Shown here in pieces: positions 21,576-33,512 of a stretch of DNA of 64,000 bases. The stretch spans positions 186,001 to 250,000 of the forward strand of contig SKCR01025350.1 of assembly GCA_019454045.1 (NCBI GenBank), given 5' to 3'. Positions within the stretch are counted from its first letter, which is position 1. Every line of letters begins with the position of its first letter. The position numbers and the translations under genes were made by a program. Under the pieces are notes generated by a model. It worked only from the letters and a program-made list of their open reading frames with translations, did no database searches and was not told the DNA's origin. The DNA comes from Zanthoxylum bungeanum (Eukaryota; Streptophyta; Magnoliopsida; Sapindales; Rutaceae).

Positions 21576-23347
21576 TGTTGGGATATATGCCCTAGAGATT
21601 CATGTATTGTGAAACATAATTTATTATTGTAATAATAATAAATGCATTATTTATCAAAGTTGATTGATTTAAATCGCATATTGTCCAATTGTCTTGTTTA
21701 CCTTAATTACTCTTGTACTTTCAGACTTAGTGTATGTTTGATGCACGAGAGGATTTAAGTTTGAAGTCAATAATCTAAATAGTCCATCGAGAACAAACAA
21801 AAAAGGTACTTTGTTTGTGGTATATCTATAGATGCGGTCCATTCTATACTTGTATGACGACCTTGATCCGTGATCGTTCATGTAGTGACATGGGAATGGT
21901 GGCACCTTGTATGGTGAGATCATATAGGACTGGACTCAGATAAATATGAATTTCTTTTAATATCTGTTAATCGAAGAAATTCATTTTATCTACTAGATGG
22001 TCATATATGGATTCAATCTTAATCTTGAGTGTATTACGAACTCCTACATGTCAGACTATGTCTTTTGATTTACTATGTTGAGGTTGGTGTAGCATTCCCG
22101 GCCAATAACTACGTATCTATTACGAATATCTCTTTTACATAGATATGGAATTCACTCATTCTTTCAAGAAGCAGAAGAATATCTCTTTTAAGAATTGATT
22201 CGGGACTTGAACAATTTGAGTGCTCAACTTATCTATTACGAATAGAAAGTTTTATGTTCATAATTGTTATGAATTAATTATTATAGAATCAATGGTGCCT
22301 AAGAGATAAAATATTTAGAGGGGTTTAACGGACTTATGACCCGACTCTATTTATGAGATATTTGTGAAGGGCTATATCCATATGTAGTGACTATATCGAT
22401 GGACACCGAAGTTGTTCGGCTTATTTCCATCTACGGTAACAGGAGTTCAACTTCGAGTTTTTAGTGGAATAACACGGAATTAATAATTCGTAATATTTGA
22501 TTAAAGGGTTTAATTAATATTTCAGAATTATTGCAGCTCAGAACCGTAGGTCCATTTGGTCCCCGTGCTAGCTCGATTAATTATAGCAAACCTAATATAA
22601 TTAGATTGTCTAATAATATGCTCACATAATATTTATATATTATTAATAAGATCAATAATATTTTTTCACAAATAAAAATAATATTAAATTAGTTTAATAT
22701 TATATTTTTTAATATTTTTTGATTATGAGATAATCAAATAATAATTATGAGATAATTATTACATCATAATTGATAATGCATAATTATGAGATAATTACGA
22801 CATCATTATTTGATAATGGTAAATGCATTATCAAGACAAGCTTTAATGGTTTGCTAAATCATCCACCAAGTTTTTGTTAATTAGTTTTGACTTAATTACC
22901 TAAGTTGTCCCATTAATTCATTGATTTGGTTGACACTCCACTCAAGTGTGTTTGCCATTCAAAGAATGAGTGGATGTTCGTGGATTGACTTTGGAATAAT
23001 ATCTCTACCATTCCAACTCAAGGGTTGGGTAATTCATTCTTAGCATTCTAGATTTTCTTCTACATATCTTTCTCAAAGCCAACAGAATTTGTGACAACAT
23101 AATTTCTCTAAATAGTTTAGAGTTTTATTATTTCTCTATAAATTTTAGAGGTTGATCTTTGTGGGTGAAGCCCACACTTCGGTTTGTTGGTTTTGAGACA
23201 TAGCTCAGAAGATCAGGTGGTTGATCCAAGCGTTGGACATCCAAGGAAATTCATTAAGTGGTTGGTGGAGTTCGGATTCAACAAGAGAAAAGGCAAAGAA
23301 AATTTTAAAGGTCCATACCGGAGCCGGTGCCCACAATAGCAACTTCT
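21576..23347 (+). repeat. 5' LTR of Copia-0, main part
   Basis: Starts TGTTGGGATATATGCC. Runs of AATAATAATAAATGCATTA follow, as in Angela LTRs. It is interrupted at 23347 by the Tekay-like element and its last 30 bases are at 33104-33132. Small open frames within are not coding. Confidence 0.75.
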
Positions 23348-23890
23348 TGTAACATCATGGAATTCAGAAACTCTTCCGGAAGGATTTTATATTGCAGATC
23401 GGGTCTTAAATGAGACTATATTGGAGAAAAATAGTTTAAGTGTTGAAATATAGCTTTTGATATTTTAAAATAGATATTTGATGTATTGGAAATCGCGTGA
23501 CATGAAAGAACTGCTTACGCGATTTATGTATATTATTTTATATGGAGAAAGTTTCTTATTTCGGCCATAAAGATAGCAAAAAAATTCCGATTGAGTTGAT
23601 TCTTAAATCATCAGACTCATTTTTCCGAGACGAACAACTTTCGTGTTGAACACTTTTCGAAAATCACATCAGAAGAGCTTCAAAATAGCTGATATCCGAA
23701 AATACCCTTCTAAATGGGGGCAATTTAGTCATTTCAGGAGAAATGACACTATAACTGTTTGTTATTACAAAAAAAAAAAAGAAACAGAGGAGATACGCGA
23801 GAGAGAGGGAGAAGAGAGCGAAAGAGAGATGTGGCCGGCACACGGCCAACCGGCCACCCTGGCGGTGCGCGCCGATATCATCCAGAGCAG

Positions 23891-23911
23891 GCCGGCCACG
23901 TGGTGGCCGGC
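23891..23911. other. 21-nt GC-rich inverted repeat with G-box
   Basis: GCCGGCCAC, GTG, GTGGCCGGC forms a perfect 9-bp stem with a 3-base loop and contains CACGTG. The partner LTR (about 30223-30243) has one stem change, GCTGGCCAC, giving a G-T pair. Confidence 0.6.
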
Positions 23912-24917
23912 AATTCCCCAATAGGCGGCCGGAACGGTGAGAAAATGGAGGAGAATGGCGCGAGCTTGGGTTTCCCGAACCTGGCTCGTCGCTTCCTTTC
24001 ACGGCCCGAGCCACCCTCCAAATCGAAGCTCTCAGAGAGTACTACAAGATGACAGTGACGATTTTTCCGATCAGTACTCGGTTACATGCAAAACGAGGAG
24101 AATAAGCGGTAGTGAACAGTAACATTGAATGAATAGTAGCTCCGATCGGAATTCTGTCGATTCCAACACGTTCATGGGATCGTTTGGAGTCCGTATATGG
24201 CCTCGAAATCTTGATGGGGAAAGAGAAGAGATAGCATGGACACCAGGTAAGTATCTCACTATGAACTCGTCGTAGTAGACAAGGTACGAGGGTTGATTAT
24301 ATGTTTTAATATGTGTATAGATTGAAGACTTACAAAAATAAGTAAAATTAGTTATTGAGTTTTAGAAAGCATGAAATGAGAGTTTCAAGATGTACAGACC
24401 GTGAGATTCGTAAAGTGCACATATAGAAACAGTTTGTTTGTAAGTATTTATAGTGTCGGGTTTCTAGATAGCAAGCTAGAATCAGGATGAAAAGTTTAGC
24501 ACAAGTTGTCGTTACATTTTTATAGTTAAGCATGTCTTCTAGTAGAACACATTTTCAGTACGAGTGATGTAAGATTTTTGTAAAGAGTTTTAACTAAGTT
24601 TCCAGACCTAAGTTTAGTTTTAGTAAGAGTGTGGAATCAGTGTATGAAATGTGTTTATGTTTAATGACACGTGCGAGCATTTTTCATATGGTTGAGTTTG
24701 TTGAAATGGGGTACGGGTCCATTTTGTATGTATTGGATGAGTGAGATGTCACCAACTCGTAATTGGGTGCGGTTGACTTTTCTGTTATGTATATGGGTAA
24801 TGACATTGCATTGCATTGCATGACTTACATGATCATATGGTTGTTATGATGATACAAATGCATTTTGCATACTCGGAGGGAGACACAATGTTCATTGATA
24901 GATACAGACCCATGACC

Positions 24918-25493
24918 AGGGGGACGACAATACGTAAAGCCCCTATATCCTAGTTATAGTGAGTGGACCTCTTTTCTCAAACTGATTTTATTTAACAGTT
25001 TTAACATCAGACTTACTTTTGTGCATATAGGGCGTTAGCCAGAATTTTACTACAGTTGCTTTTTAGATATTGAAGGTTTAGAAAAGATATATTTTCAAAA
25101 CATGAGTTTTACATTTTCGAGGCACGGGGGAAAAACCCACCTCAGTATGTAACTTGATCAGATATAGAATTGACGGACAATACATGTGCACATGTAGAGG
25201 ACATGGGGGACGACGATACGTAACGTCCCCAGATCCTAGTTCAGGACTAAGGATGACAGATGCCTCTAGATCCTAGTTTCAGAACTTTGAGGGTAGCATA
25301 GATCCGAACCCCTAGTTCTAGTTCAGTGGCTTGGGGGACCGTGATACGTAATGCCCCAAGACCATTAATTTCACGGACAATAGTGGCATGCTTTGGGGGA
25401 CGACAATACGTAACGCCCCAAAGTCATGGATTTACACTCCTGGCTCTAGTTAGGCGTTTGGGGGGACGACGATACGTAACGCCCCCATACGTC
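24918..25493 (+). repeat. Array of five conserved-loop hairpins (5' LTR)
   Basis: Copies at 24918-24945, 25204-25231, 25330-25360, 25391-25423 and 25453-25493. Each has GGGGGACGACGATACGTAACG-like loop sequence between G-run and C-run arms. Arms differ between copies but stay complementary: CTTGGGG/CCCCAAG, CTTTGGGG/CCCCAAAG, TGGGG/CCCCA. Corresponding arrays stand at 31259-31833 and 60283-60582. Confidence 0.85.
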
Positions 25494-25494
25494 A

Positions 25495-25790
25495 GGTTTT
25501 CAAAGACAGAGACCAATTTTTCAAAAATAATTTTCAGAAATTAGTTTCAAAGATAGTTTTCAGAACAGGTCTTTCAGATACAGGTTTTTCAGGAAAATGG
25601 ATTTTCAGAATGGATTTTCAGAGACAGATTTACAGAAAATGATGATTTATAAATGAGCTTTCAAGAGAAATATTTTCAAGGGAATTTCAGAGATTTACAG
25701 ACAGAAAAGGATTTCCAGAAAAAATTCACAAGAAGAGATTTGTTTTCAGACAAGAAAATAGTTTTCAGAATGATTGACTTTCTTGAGATA
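25495..25790. repeat. TTTTCAGA-rich degenerate repeat
   Basis: Many imperfect copies of (A/G)TTTTCAGA(A/G)A with no fixed period. It is shortened in the 3' LTR by a deletion and matched by a similar block at 60590-60770. Confidence 0.7.
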
Positions 25791-27013
25791 TTTTCTTTGA
25801 TATGGAAATTTAGTGATATCCAGTTCTGATTTGATGAGCATCATTGTAGTATGCTATGAGTATGTGCCTTGTATAAATTGTATGTTGAGATGCATGATCG
25901 ATTTGTGATGTTAATGTAAGGGTTGAGTGTTGGGTATTTACCATATTTAGAATGTAGTTGTGAGGATTCCAATAGATGGAATCAAGCGTCAGTATCTTAT
26001 ATTATATGGAGGTCTGAGGCTTTAGCTCAGTGTTTCAGTAAAAGTTTTACAGCTCATAGTTAGTTAATGCTTATGATTTAACTTACATAATCCATATAAA
26101 GTAACCAGCTGTAGTTTAAGCTCACCAAACCACCACGGGTTTGGGTTATCCTTAGCCACGATTTTGGGTGGTTTGGTAGATAATAAGTTAGTTCCAGTTA
26201 TGAGAAAATATGATGTTGTTAGTATATAAAGTATAGCTACAGTGTGGAAAAAGAGTATGTACATAAGTGGATGAATGCTTCTAGATTGGTGTATGAGAGA
26301 TATCAGAATTTCGTATATGTGAAATATAATGTGTAATCGAGCATATAAGTTTACTATAGTGTTGCATTTAGTACAGTGAGTAAATTATCCAGGTATAACA
26401 TAAGTAAACGGCCATCGGGTAAGGATGTAATTTATAAGTTTGTGTACTTACACATATCTGAATTCTATTTAAATTCATATTGTTACTTGATAAATTTACA
26501 TAAGACGTGAGTTACTTACTGGGCTTTAAAGCTCACACCCCGACTGTTTGCTAGTTTTACAGGTTCGCATTGGACTTACAGTGCTAGAAGATTCTAGAAG
26601 TGTCTTGCAGACAGCGGATTACCCTGATGTTGCCAAGTCGATCTTGAGTCGTTGAATGGTTATAGGATGTGTGTTTGGGCTCTCATAGCCTTAGTTTTAA
26701 TTATTTGAATCTCATTTGTAGTTTAATCATGCTGAGCACGTAGTTATTTGTAGTTATTTATTTTAAGTCATGCCGGAGGCCTATTTACATATGAGTTGAG
26801 ACTTGTCGGGCCGGAGGCCTATTTGCATGAGTTGAGAAGATTGTTTTTTGAATTCTTTTTACGAGGACACCTCGAGGTGCTGGACTTGGATCCAGGTTTC
26901 ATGATTTTTAGCAAAGGTCATGCCGAAATTTTAGTAGAAATAGAGGCTTATGGAGATGGGTTTTCCTGTCTCCTGTCGGTAGCATCTTGGCTTCGAGCGG
27001 GATGTTACAAAGA

Positions 27014-27025
27014 TGGTATCAGAGC
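27014..27025 (+). other. Primer-binding site
   Basis: TGGTATCAGAGC, complementary to the 3' end of initiator tRNA-Met, four bases after the 5' LTR. Confidence 0.85.
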
Positions 27026-27552
27026 GTGGTTTAAAAGTCAGTAGCATGGTCTAGAGTCGGTGACCGCACTATGGGGTATCTGCTGTCAGAGAATTTTTTC
27101 TGTTTTGAGTAGACTAGGTAGGTCTTTGTATGTAATATAATTTTTTTTCCCTTGGTATGAGATGCTTTTCTACTTGCTGCCCAGTCTGAGTGTATTAGGG
27201 TCTGTGGATTAGTTAGTTTGATGTGTATAGATTAGTTGTTTTCATATTAGAAGAAGCTACCTTGAGTTGAGGCTTGGTGAGCCATTGAGATTAGAGAATT
27301 CAGAGTAGTTATATAGTAGTAGTATTAGTCCCTTGTAAGGCCAGAGGGTTATTAGCGAACCCAAGGTATGTGTTTGAGATATTTGAGACTAAGAATTTGG
27401 TGTAGCACCGTAGTTGTGCTCGAAGTTAGAAGAGGTGTGATAAGCCCTCGCTGTTATTGGTTACTCTGGTTCTCTGGTTAAGAACTAAGTTAGTATAGTT
27501 TATCGTTGGCGAACAATTAAAGATTATATATATGAAAAGAGTTAGTCTTTAG
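27026..27552. other. Short interior of the Tekay-like element
   Basis: About 530 bases without an ORF. The opening (CATGGTCTAGAGTCGGTGACCGC) resembles 61240-61265 after the third LTR. Interior sequence resumes for 120 bases at 29560-29679. Confidence 0.6.
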
Positions 27553-27557
27553 CCTTA

Positions 27558-29554
27558 TGACCTGTGCATAATCACACGCGTATAACACAAACGCACGTAT
27601 TGTTCAAGTAGTATAAAAAGTATTGATCCCACGAGGACTTAAAACCTTTTGTTATCAATTTATGAAGTTAAATGTTTACAAGTATCTAATGGATTGATTG
27701 TTTGATTGGGTGGTGACTTTAAAATTAAAACAAGTAAATAAAATTACTTGAAAGTAGATTGAAGAAAATTCAAATTTATAAACTATCCAGGGTTGTGATT
27801 CCTTCCAATATCTTTTTAAAAGATGAAGTGGTTATTTTAAATTTGTGTAATATATTGGTTTATTAATCTGGAACACGAAATTATGTAAAAGTCTCTTCCG
27901 ATGGTCAAATACAAATACCTAGTATAACCCAATTAATCATATTCATATGTTAACCAAGTTATCTGAATTTATTAATATTAAGTTCCAATTATGGCTTCTC
28001 CCGCCCGACATGTATATTCCCATCCTGTAAAGAAATCTATTAAAGGGTTATCTATCCTCAAGGAAGATCGTGGACTATTAAGTCTAAGGTCTTAAACCTA
28101 AAATCCATTTTCCAAGTTCATTTTAAGTTTACCAGTTCAATTTTATTAATGGCCAGTTAATAAAAAGTATTAGGATTAAGGCTCAATAAATAAACCTTTA
28201 TATTACCCAAACTGTAATTTAACCCCTTATAAACCGGTGATATTGGATTTCATCACAACCCCAAATAACTGGCTTAGTTACGACACATATTTACGGGTAG
28301 TAAAAACTTAAATAAAATAAAAAATATAAAGTAAAATACTGAAAATTAAATGCTGAAAGTAAATTGCTAAAAAGTAAATAAAGTAAAAGTACAATAAAAG
28401 AAAATGCCGAGGTAAGAGGATCCACTTTTATTACTTCTATTTTAGATATCTCCCTTAATATAATATATTAATTTTGCATGATAATTACCAACCAGCCATA
28501 TAGGCGGTATCCAGATTAAGTCAAATTAATAATTAATTACCAACCGACCAATCAGGCGGTATCCAGTTTAGTCAGGTTAAAACCAATTTAATAATTACCA
28601 ACCGACCAATATGGCGGTATCCTCGTTAAGTCAGGTTTTAACTAGTTTATATATTATAATTAAGGGAGATTAATCTAAATATTAGTAATAAAAGTTTTAC
28701 CTTTTACCCCAGCAAAGGGGAGTTACCTCCTCATTACTGAAAAGTAAAAACTGAAAATTAAAGAAAGAAAAGTACTGTGCGTAAAAGTAAATTGCGGAAA
28801 GTAAAAATTGAAAAGTAAAGAAAAGAAAGTGCGAAAGCGGAAATTAATTACTGAAAGCTGTAAATAAACAAACAAGATACAATCTTCTTAGTATTCTTAA
28901 GGAATTCCTTAGAAGAAAGTATGAATTTACAAATGAAATGGCTTGGTATTTATAGGCAAAATTTTACCTCCATCAAATCATCCACCAAATCCATTATTAA
29001 TTGCTCCACCAAAATCCATTATTAATTGCTCCACTAATTGCTTATCATGTTTGGTGGTGATTTGATAATTTTTATTATTTATTTATTAATTTATTTTTTT
29101 CTTTGAAAATGATTGAAAATGACTTTAATAATTACACACAACACACTTCTGGATAGTTCATCAATTTCGGGCATGAAATATTCAGAATTCAAAATTATTT
29201 TGTCTTTAAAAATTGTATATCTTTGGTCTTCTTTAATATGGAACTTTAATTAGCTCAATCCGATATCAGAGTAAAACGTTATGCCCAAATATGACAGATG
29301 CGCAAAACTGGAATTTCCAACACTGCACTTCGTTAAAACGCCCTTTCAAGTTTCCAATCTCCAAAATTAATATGTCAAGTCCAATTTTTGCCCTTATTTG
29401 ACCCACATTTCGTCCTAAATTATTTTATTGTGTCTCAATATTATTTTATCTGCAAAATAAACTAAAACACATCAAAACGTTCATCAAACCCGAGAAACTA
29501 AACAAAATATTAAGTAAAAGGGGCGGTAAATATTGATATATTTTCTGCTCATCA
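27558..29554 (-). mobile_element. Solo LTR related to the 9225-16819 family
   Basis: 1997 bp, TGACCTGTGC...TGCTCATCA on the plus strand, flanked by a perfect TSD CCTTA (27553-27557 and 29555-29559). It shares with the nested element the ACACGCGTATAAC start, the TCGATCCCACGAGGACTTAA-like block (about 27623-27642), the CCGACCCGCC-like polypurine complement and the GGCGGTA repeats (28490-28624). A minus-strand TATAAATACC box is at 28945-28956. No interior is present, so it is a recombination product. Confidence 0.85.
28490..28624 (-). repeat. Three GGCGGTA direct repeats in the solo LTR
   Basis: Three copies of AACC(A/G)(A/C)CCA(T/A)..(A/T)GGCGGTATCC spaced about 55-60 bp, corresponding to the four-copy arrays at 10081 and 15833. 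Confidence 0.7.
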
Positions 29555-29665
29555 CCTTAGTGGGTAAGAATGCAAATAATGAATAGAAATAGAGAATTTC
29601 TAGAAATGGATTAGAGAGTTTCCGTGTATGCATTATGAATCAGATCAACAAGACGAAATTTTTAT

Positions 29666-29678
29666 AAGGATGAGAGAA
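29666..29678 (+). other. Polypurine tract
   Basis: AAGGATGAGAGAA directly before the 3' LTR of the Tekay-like element. Confidence 0.65.
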
Positions 29679-29679
29679 T

Positions 29680-32600
29680 TGTAACATCCAGGAATTCAGA
29701 AACTCTTCCGGAAGGATTTTATATTGCAGATCGGGTCTTAAATGAGACTATATCGGAGAAAAAGAGTTTAAGAGTTGAAATATAGATTGGGATATTTTAA
29801 AATAGATATTTGATGTATTAGAAATCGTGTGACATGAAAAAATTGCTTACGCGATTTATGTATATTATTTTATACGGAGAAAGTTTTTTATTTCGACTAT
29901 AAAGATAGCAATCAAACTCTGATTGAGTTCATTCTTGAACCATCAGATTTTTTTTTCTGAGATGAACAACGTTTTTGTTAAACACTTTTCAAAATTCACA
30001 TCAGAAGGGCTTCAAAATAGATGATTTCTGAAAAACCCTTCTAAGTGGGGGCAATTTAGTCATTTCAGGAGAAATGACACTATAACTGTTTATTATTACA
30101 AAAACAAAACGGAGGAGATACGCGAGAGAGAGGGAGAAGAGAACAAAATAGAGATGTGGTCGGCGCACGGCCAGCCGGCCACCCACGGTGGTGCGCGCCG
30201 GCACCGCCGGCATCGTCTAGAGCAGGCTGGCCACGTGGTGGCCGGCAATTCCCCAATAGGCGGCCGGAACGGCGAGAAAATGGAGTTGAAGGACACGAGC
30301 TTGGGTTTCAGAATCCTAGCTCGTCGCTTCATTTCACGGCCCGAGAGACCCGCCAAATCGAAGATCTCGGAGAGTACTACAAGATGGCAGTGACGATTTT
30401 TCTGATCCGTGCTCGGTTGCATGCAAAATGAGGAGAATAAGTGGCGGTGAACAGTAACATCGAATGAACAATAGCTCCGATCGAAATTCTGTCGATTTCA
30501 GCACGTTCATGGGATCGTTTGGAGTCCGTATATGGCCTCGAAATCTTGATGGGGAAATAAAAGGGATAACATGGACACCAGGTAAGTATCTCACTATGAA
30601 CTCGTCGTAGTAGACAAGGTACGAGGGTTGATTATATGTTTAAATATGTGTATAGATTGAAGACTTACAAAAATAAGTAATAATAGTTATTGAGTTTTAG
30701 AAAGCATGAAATGAGAGTTTCGAGAGGTTTAGACCGTGAGATTTGTAAAGTGCACGTATAGAAATAAATTGTTTGAAAGTATTCATAATGTCGGGTTTCT
30801 AGATAGCAAACTAGTATCAGCATGAAAAGTTAGCACAAGTTGTTGTTACATATTTATAGTTAAGCATGTCTTCTAGTAGAACACATTTTCAGTACGAGTG
30901 ATGTAAGAGTTTTGTAAAGAGTTTTAACTAAGTTTCCAGACCTCAGTTTAGTTTTGGTAAGAGTGTGGAATCAGTGTATGAAATGTGTTTATGTTTAATG
31001 ACACGTGCGAGCATTTTTCATATGGTTGAGTTTGTTGAAATGGGGTACGTGTCCATTTTGTAGGTATTGGATGAGTGAGATGTCACCAACTCGTAATTGG
31101 GTGCAGTCGACTTTGTTGTTTTGTATATGTGTAATGACATTGTATTGCATTGCATTTCATTATATGACTTACATGATCATATGGTTGTTATGATGATACA
31201 TATGCATTTTGCATACCCAAAGGGGGACACAATGTTCATTAACAATACAGACCCAGGACCAGGGGGACGGCGATGCGTAATGATCCTGGATCCTAGTTAT
31301 AGTGAGTGGACCTCTTTTCTCAAACTGATTTTATTTAACAGTTTTGACATCAGACTTATTTTTGAGCATATAAGGTGTTAGCCAGAATTTTACTACAGTT
31401 GCTTTTTAGATTTTGATGATTTAGAAAAGAAATATTTTCAAAACATGAGTTTTATGTTTTCGAGGCATGAGGGAAAAACCCACCTCAGTATGTAACTTGA
31501 TCAGATATGGAATTGACGGACATCACATGTGCACATGTAGAGGACTGAGGAGACGGTGACACGTAATGCCCCCAGATCCTAGTTCAGGCTTAGGGATGAC
31601 AGATGCCTCTAGATCCTAGTTTCAGAACTTGAATTGTAGCATAGATCCGTACCCCCAGTTCTAGTTCAGTGGCTTGGGGGACGGCGATACGTAACGCCCT
31701 AAGACCACTAGATTCAGGGACAGTAGTGGCATGTTTTGGGGGACGACGATATATAACGCCCCAAAGTCATGGATTTGCACTCCTGGCTCTAATTAGGCGT
31801 ATGGGGGGACGACGATATGTAACGCCCCCATACGTCAGGTTTTCAGAGACAGAGACCAACTTTTTAAAAATAATTTTTAGAAATCAGTCTCAAAGATAGT
31901 TTTCAGAATATATCTTTCAGATACAGGTTTTTCATAAAATAGATTTTCATAAATGGATTTTCAGAGACAGATTTACAGAAAATGATGATTTGTGATGTTA
32001 ATGTAAGGGTTGAGTGTTTGGTATTTACCATATTTATAATGTACTTGTGAGGATTCCAATGGATGGAATCAAGCATCGGTTTCTTATATTATATAGAGGT
32101 CTGAGGCTTTAGCTCAGAGTTTCAGTAAAATTTTTACAGCCCATAGTTAGTTAATGCTTATGATTTAGTTTACGTAATCCATATGAAGTAACCAGCCGTA
32201 GTTTAAGCTCACTAAACCACCACAGGTTTGGGTTAGCCTTAGCCACGAGTTTGGGTGGTTTGGTAGATAATAAGTTAGTTCCACTTATGAGAAAATATGA
32301 TGTTGTTAGTATATAAAGTATAGCTACAGAGTGGAAAAAGAGTATGTACATACGTGGATGAATGCTTCTAGATTGGTGTATGAGAGATATCAGAATTCTC
32401 TAGATATGAAATATAATGTGTAATCGAGCAGATAAGTTTACTACAGTGTTGCATTCAGTACAGTGAGTAAATTATCCAGGAAAAACATAAGTAAACGGCC
32501 ATCGGGTAAGGATGTAATTTATAAGTTTGTGTACTTACACATATCTGAATTCTATTTAAATTCATATTGTTACTTGATAAATTTACATAAGACATGAGTT

Positions 32601-33098
32601 ACTAATTGGGCTTTATAGCTCACACCCCGACTGTTTGCTAGTTTTGCAGGTTCGCGTTGGACTTACAGTGCTAGAAGATTCTAGAGGCGTCTTGCAGGCA
32701 GCGGATTACCCCGATACAGCCAAGTCGTTCTTGAGTCGTTGAATGGTTCTAGGATGTGTGTTTGAGCTCTCATAGTGTTAGTTTTATTTATTTATATCTC
32801 ATTTGTAGTTTAATCGTGCTGAGCACGTAGTTATTTATAGTTATTTATTTTATGTCAGGCCGAAGGCCTATTTACATATGAGTTGAGACTTTTCGGGCCG
32901 AAGGCTTATTTGCATAAGTTGAGAAGATTTTTTTTTTTTAATTCTTTTAACCAGAACACCTTGAGGTGCTGGACTTGGATCCAGGTTTCATGATTTTAAG
33001 CAAAGGTCATGTCGAAATTTTAGTAGAAATAGAGGCTTATGGAGATAGGTTTTCCTGTCTACTGCCGGTAGCATCTTGGCTTCGAGCGGGATGTTACA
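29680..33098 (+). repeat. 3' LTR of the Tekay-like element
   Basis: 3419 bp, shorter than the 5' LTR mainly by a ~256-bp deletion (corresponding to 25649-25904). It carries the hairpin array at 31259-31833, including a perfect GTATGGGGG/CCCCCATAC copy, and the same donor-like CAG|GTAAGT at about 30582. Confidence 0.85.
31259..31833 (+). repeat. Array of five conserved-loop hairpins (3' LTR)
   Basis: Copies at about 31259-31289, 31544-31575, 31673-31702, 31733-31765 and 31797-31833. The first two are more decayed. The last is a perfect stem with the loop ACGACGATATGTAACG. Confidence 0.8.
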
Positions 33099-33103
33099 CT
33101 TCC

Positions 33104-33132
33104 ACTGCGCTAAGGAAAAGATGTTTCCTACA
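33104..33132 (+). repeat. 5' LTR of Copia-0, terminal 29 bases
   Basis: CACTGCGCTAAGG...TTTCCTACA completes the LTR. The CCRCTGCGC signature matches the LTR ends of Copia-1 (46374-46406). Confidence 0.6.
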
Positions 33133-33134
33133 AT

Positions 33135-33146
33135 TGGCATCAGTGT
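33135..33146 (+). other. Degenerate primer-binding site of Copia-0
   Basis: TGGCATCAGTGT in place of TGGTATCAGAGC, in the expected ATTGG...AAGGTTG context directly after the LTR. Confidence 0.5.
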
Positions 33147-33507
33147 TTAAGGTTGAAAAGTGTTCTTAAAGTTTCAAGTTTTAATAATTTATATGAGATA
33201 TAGATTTTTGGAATGCATGTTGTGATGTGTATGCACAATTAGATTCATGAGATGAATGGTTTGAATTTTCATGTGATGAATGTTTACTTTGATTCATGTG
33301 ATGAATGTATTGTGTTGATCGTTAATTTTTTCGGCTCTTATTTTTAGATTTGGGAATGTAAGACCATAAAGTCATATTCTTTCAAGTGTTTTAGGTTAAT
33401 TTCCTTTGTAATAAGTTCAATTGTAACCCTATTTGTAACTTGGAGGAGCTGAAGCCGTGAAGGACTTATGACGAAGAAATTCCACGAAGAACTCAATAAC
33501 ACACCTT
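33147..33507. other. Copia-0 untranslated leader, first part
   Basis: Non-coding AT-rich leader, with repeated TTCATGTGATGAATG motifs near 33270-33310. It is cut by Copia-1 and continues at 53613. Confidence 0.5.
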
Positions 33508-33512
33508 GGAGC
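33508..33512. other. Target-site duplication, left copy (GGAGC)
   Basis: Repeated exactly at 53608-53612 on the other side of Copia-1. Confidence 0.9.

Larger units (their letters stand above)
23348..27009 (+). repeat. 5' LTR of the Tekay-like element
   Basis: 3662 bp. In order it holds a GA-rich then GC-rich block (23780-24060), a strong splice-donor-like CAG|GTAAGT (GT at 24247), an array of five hairpins (24918-25493), a TTTTCAGA-rich block (25495-25790), an acceptor-like TTTTACAG (ends 26561) and the GATGTTACA end. Open frames inside are short and not shared in the partner LTR, so none is called. Confidence 0.85.
23348..33098 (+). mobile_element. Tekay-like long-LTR non-autonomous gypsy element (LARD-like)
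   Basis: Two LTRs of 3662 and 3419 bp begin TGTAACATC and end GATGTTACA. A PBS TGGTATCAGAGC (27014-27025) follows the first and a purine tract precedes the second. The flanks are CTTCT and CTTCC, a 4/5 match to a TSD. Without the nested solo LTR the interior is only about 670 bp, with no coding sequence. Very long LTRs with TGTAACA ends and an initiator-Met PBS fit the Tekay/Del chromovirus lineage, but no pol is present to confirm it. Confidence 0.8.

Noticed and set aside
27014..27025. TGGTATCAGAGC as part of a tRNA gene
   Set aside because: Only the primer-binding complement is present, directly after an LTR. No tRNA arms are found around it, and the same holds at 61229.
30154..30431. Arg/Pro-rich ORFs in the GC island of the Tekay-like LTRs (also 23643-24052)
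   Set aside because: The frames differ between the two LTR copies through small indels and no frame is conserved, so they look like effects of GC content.
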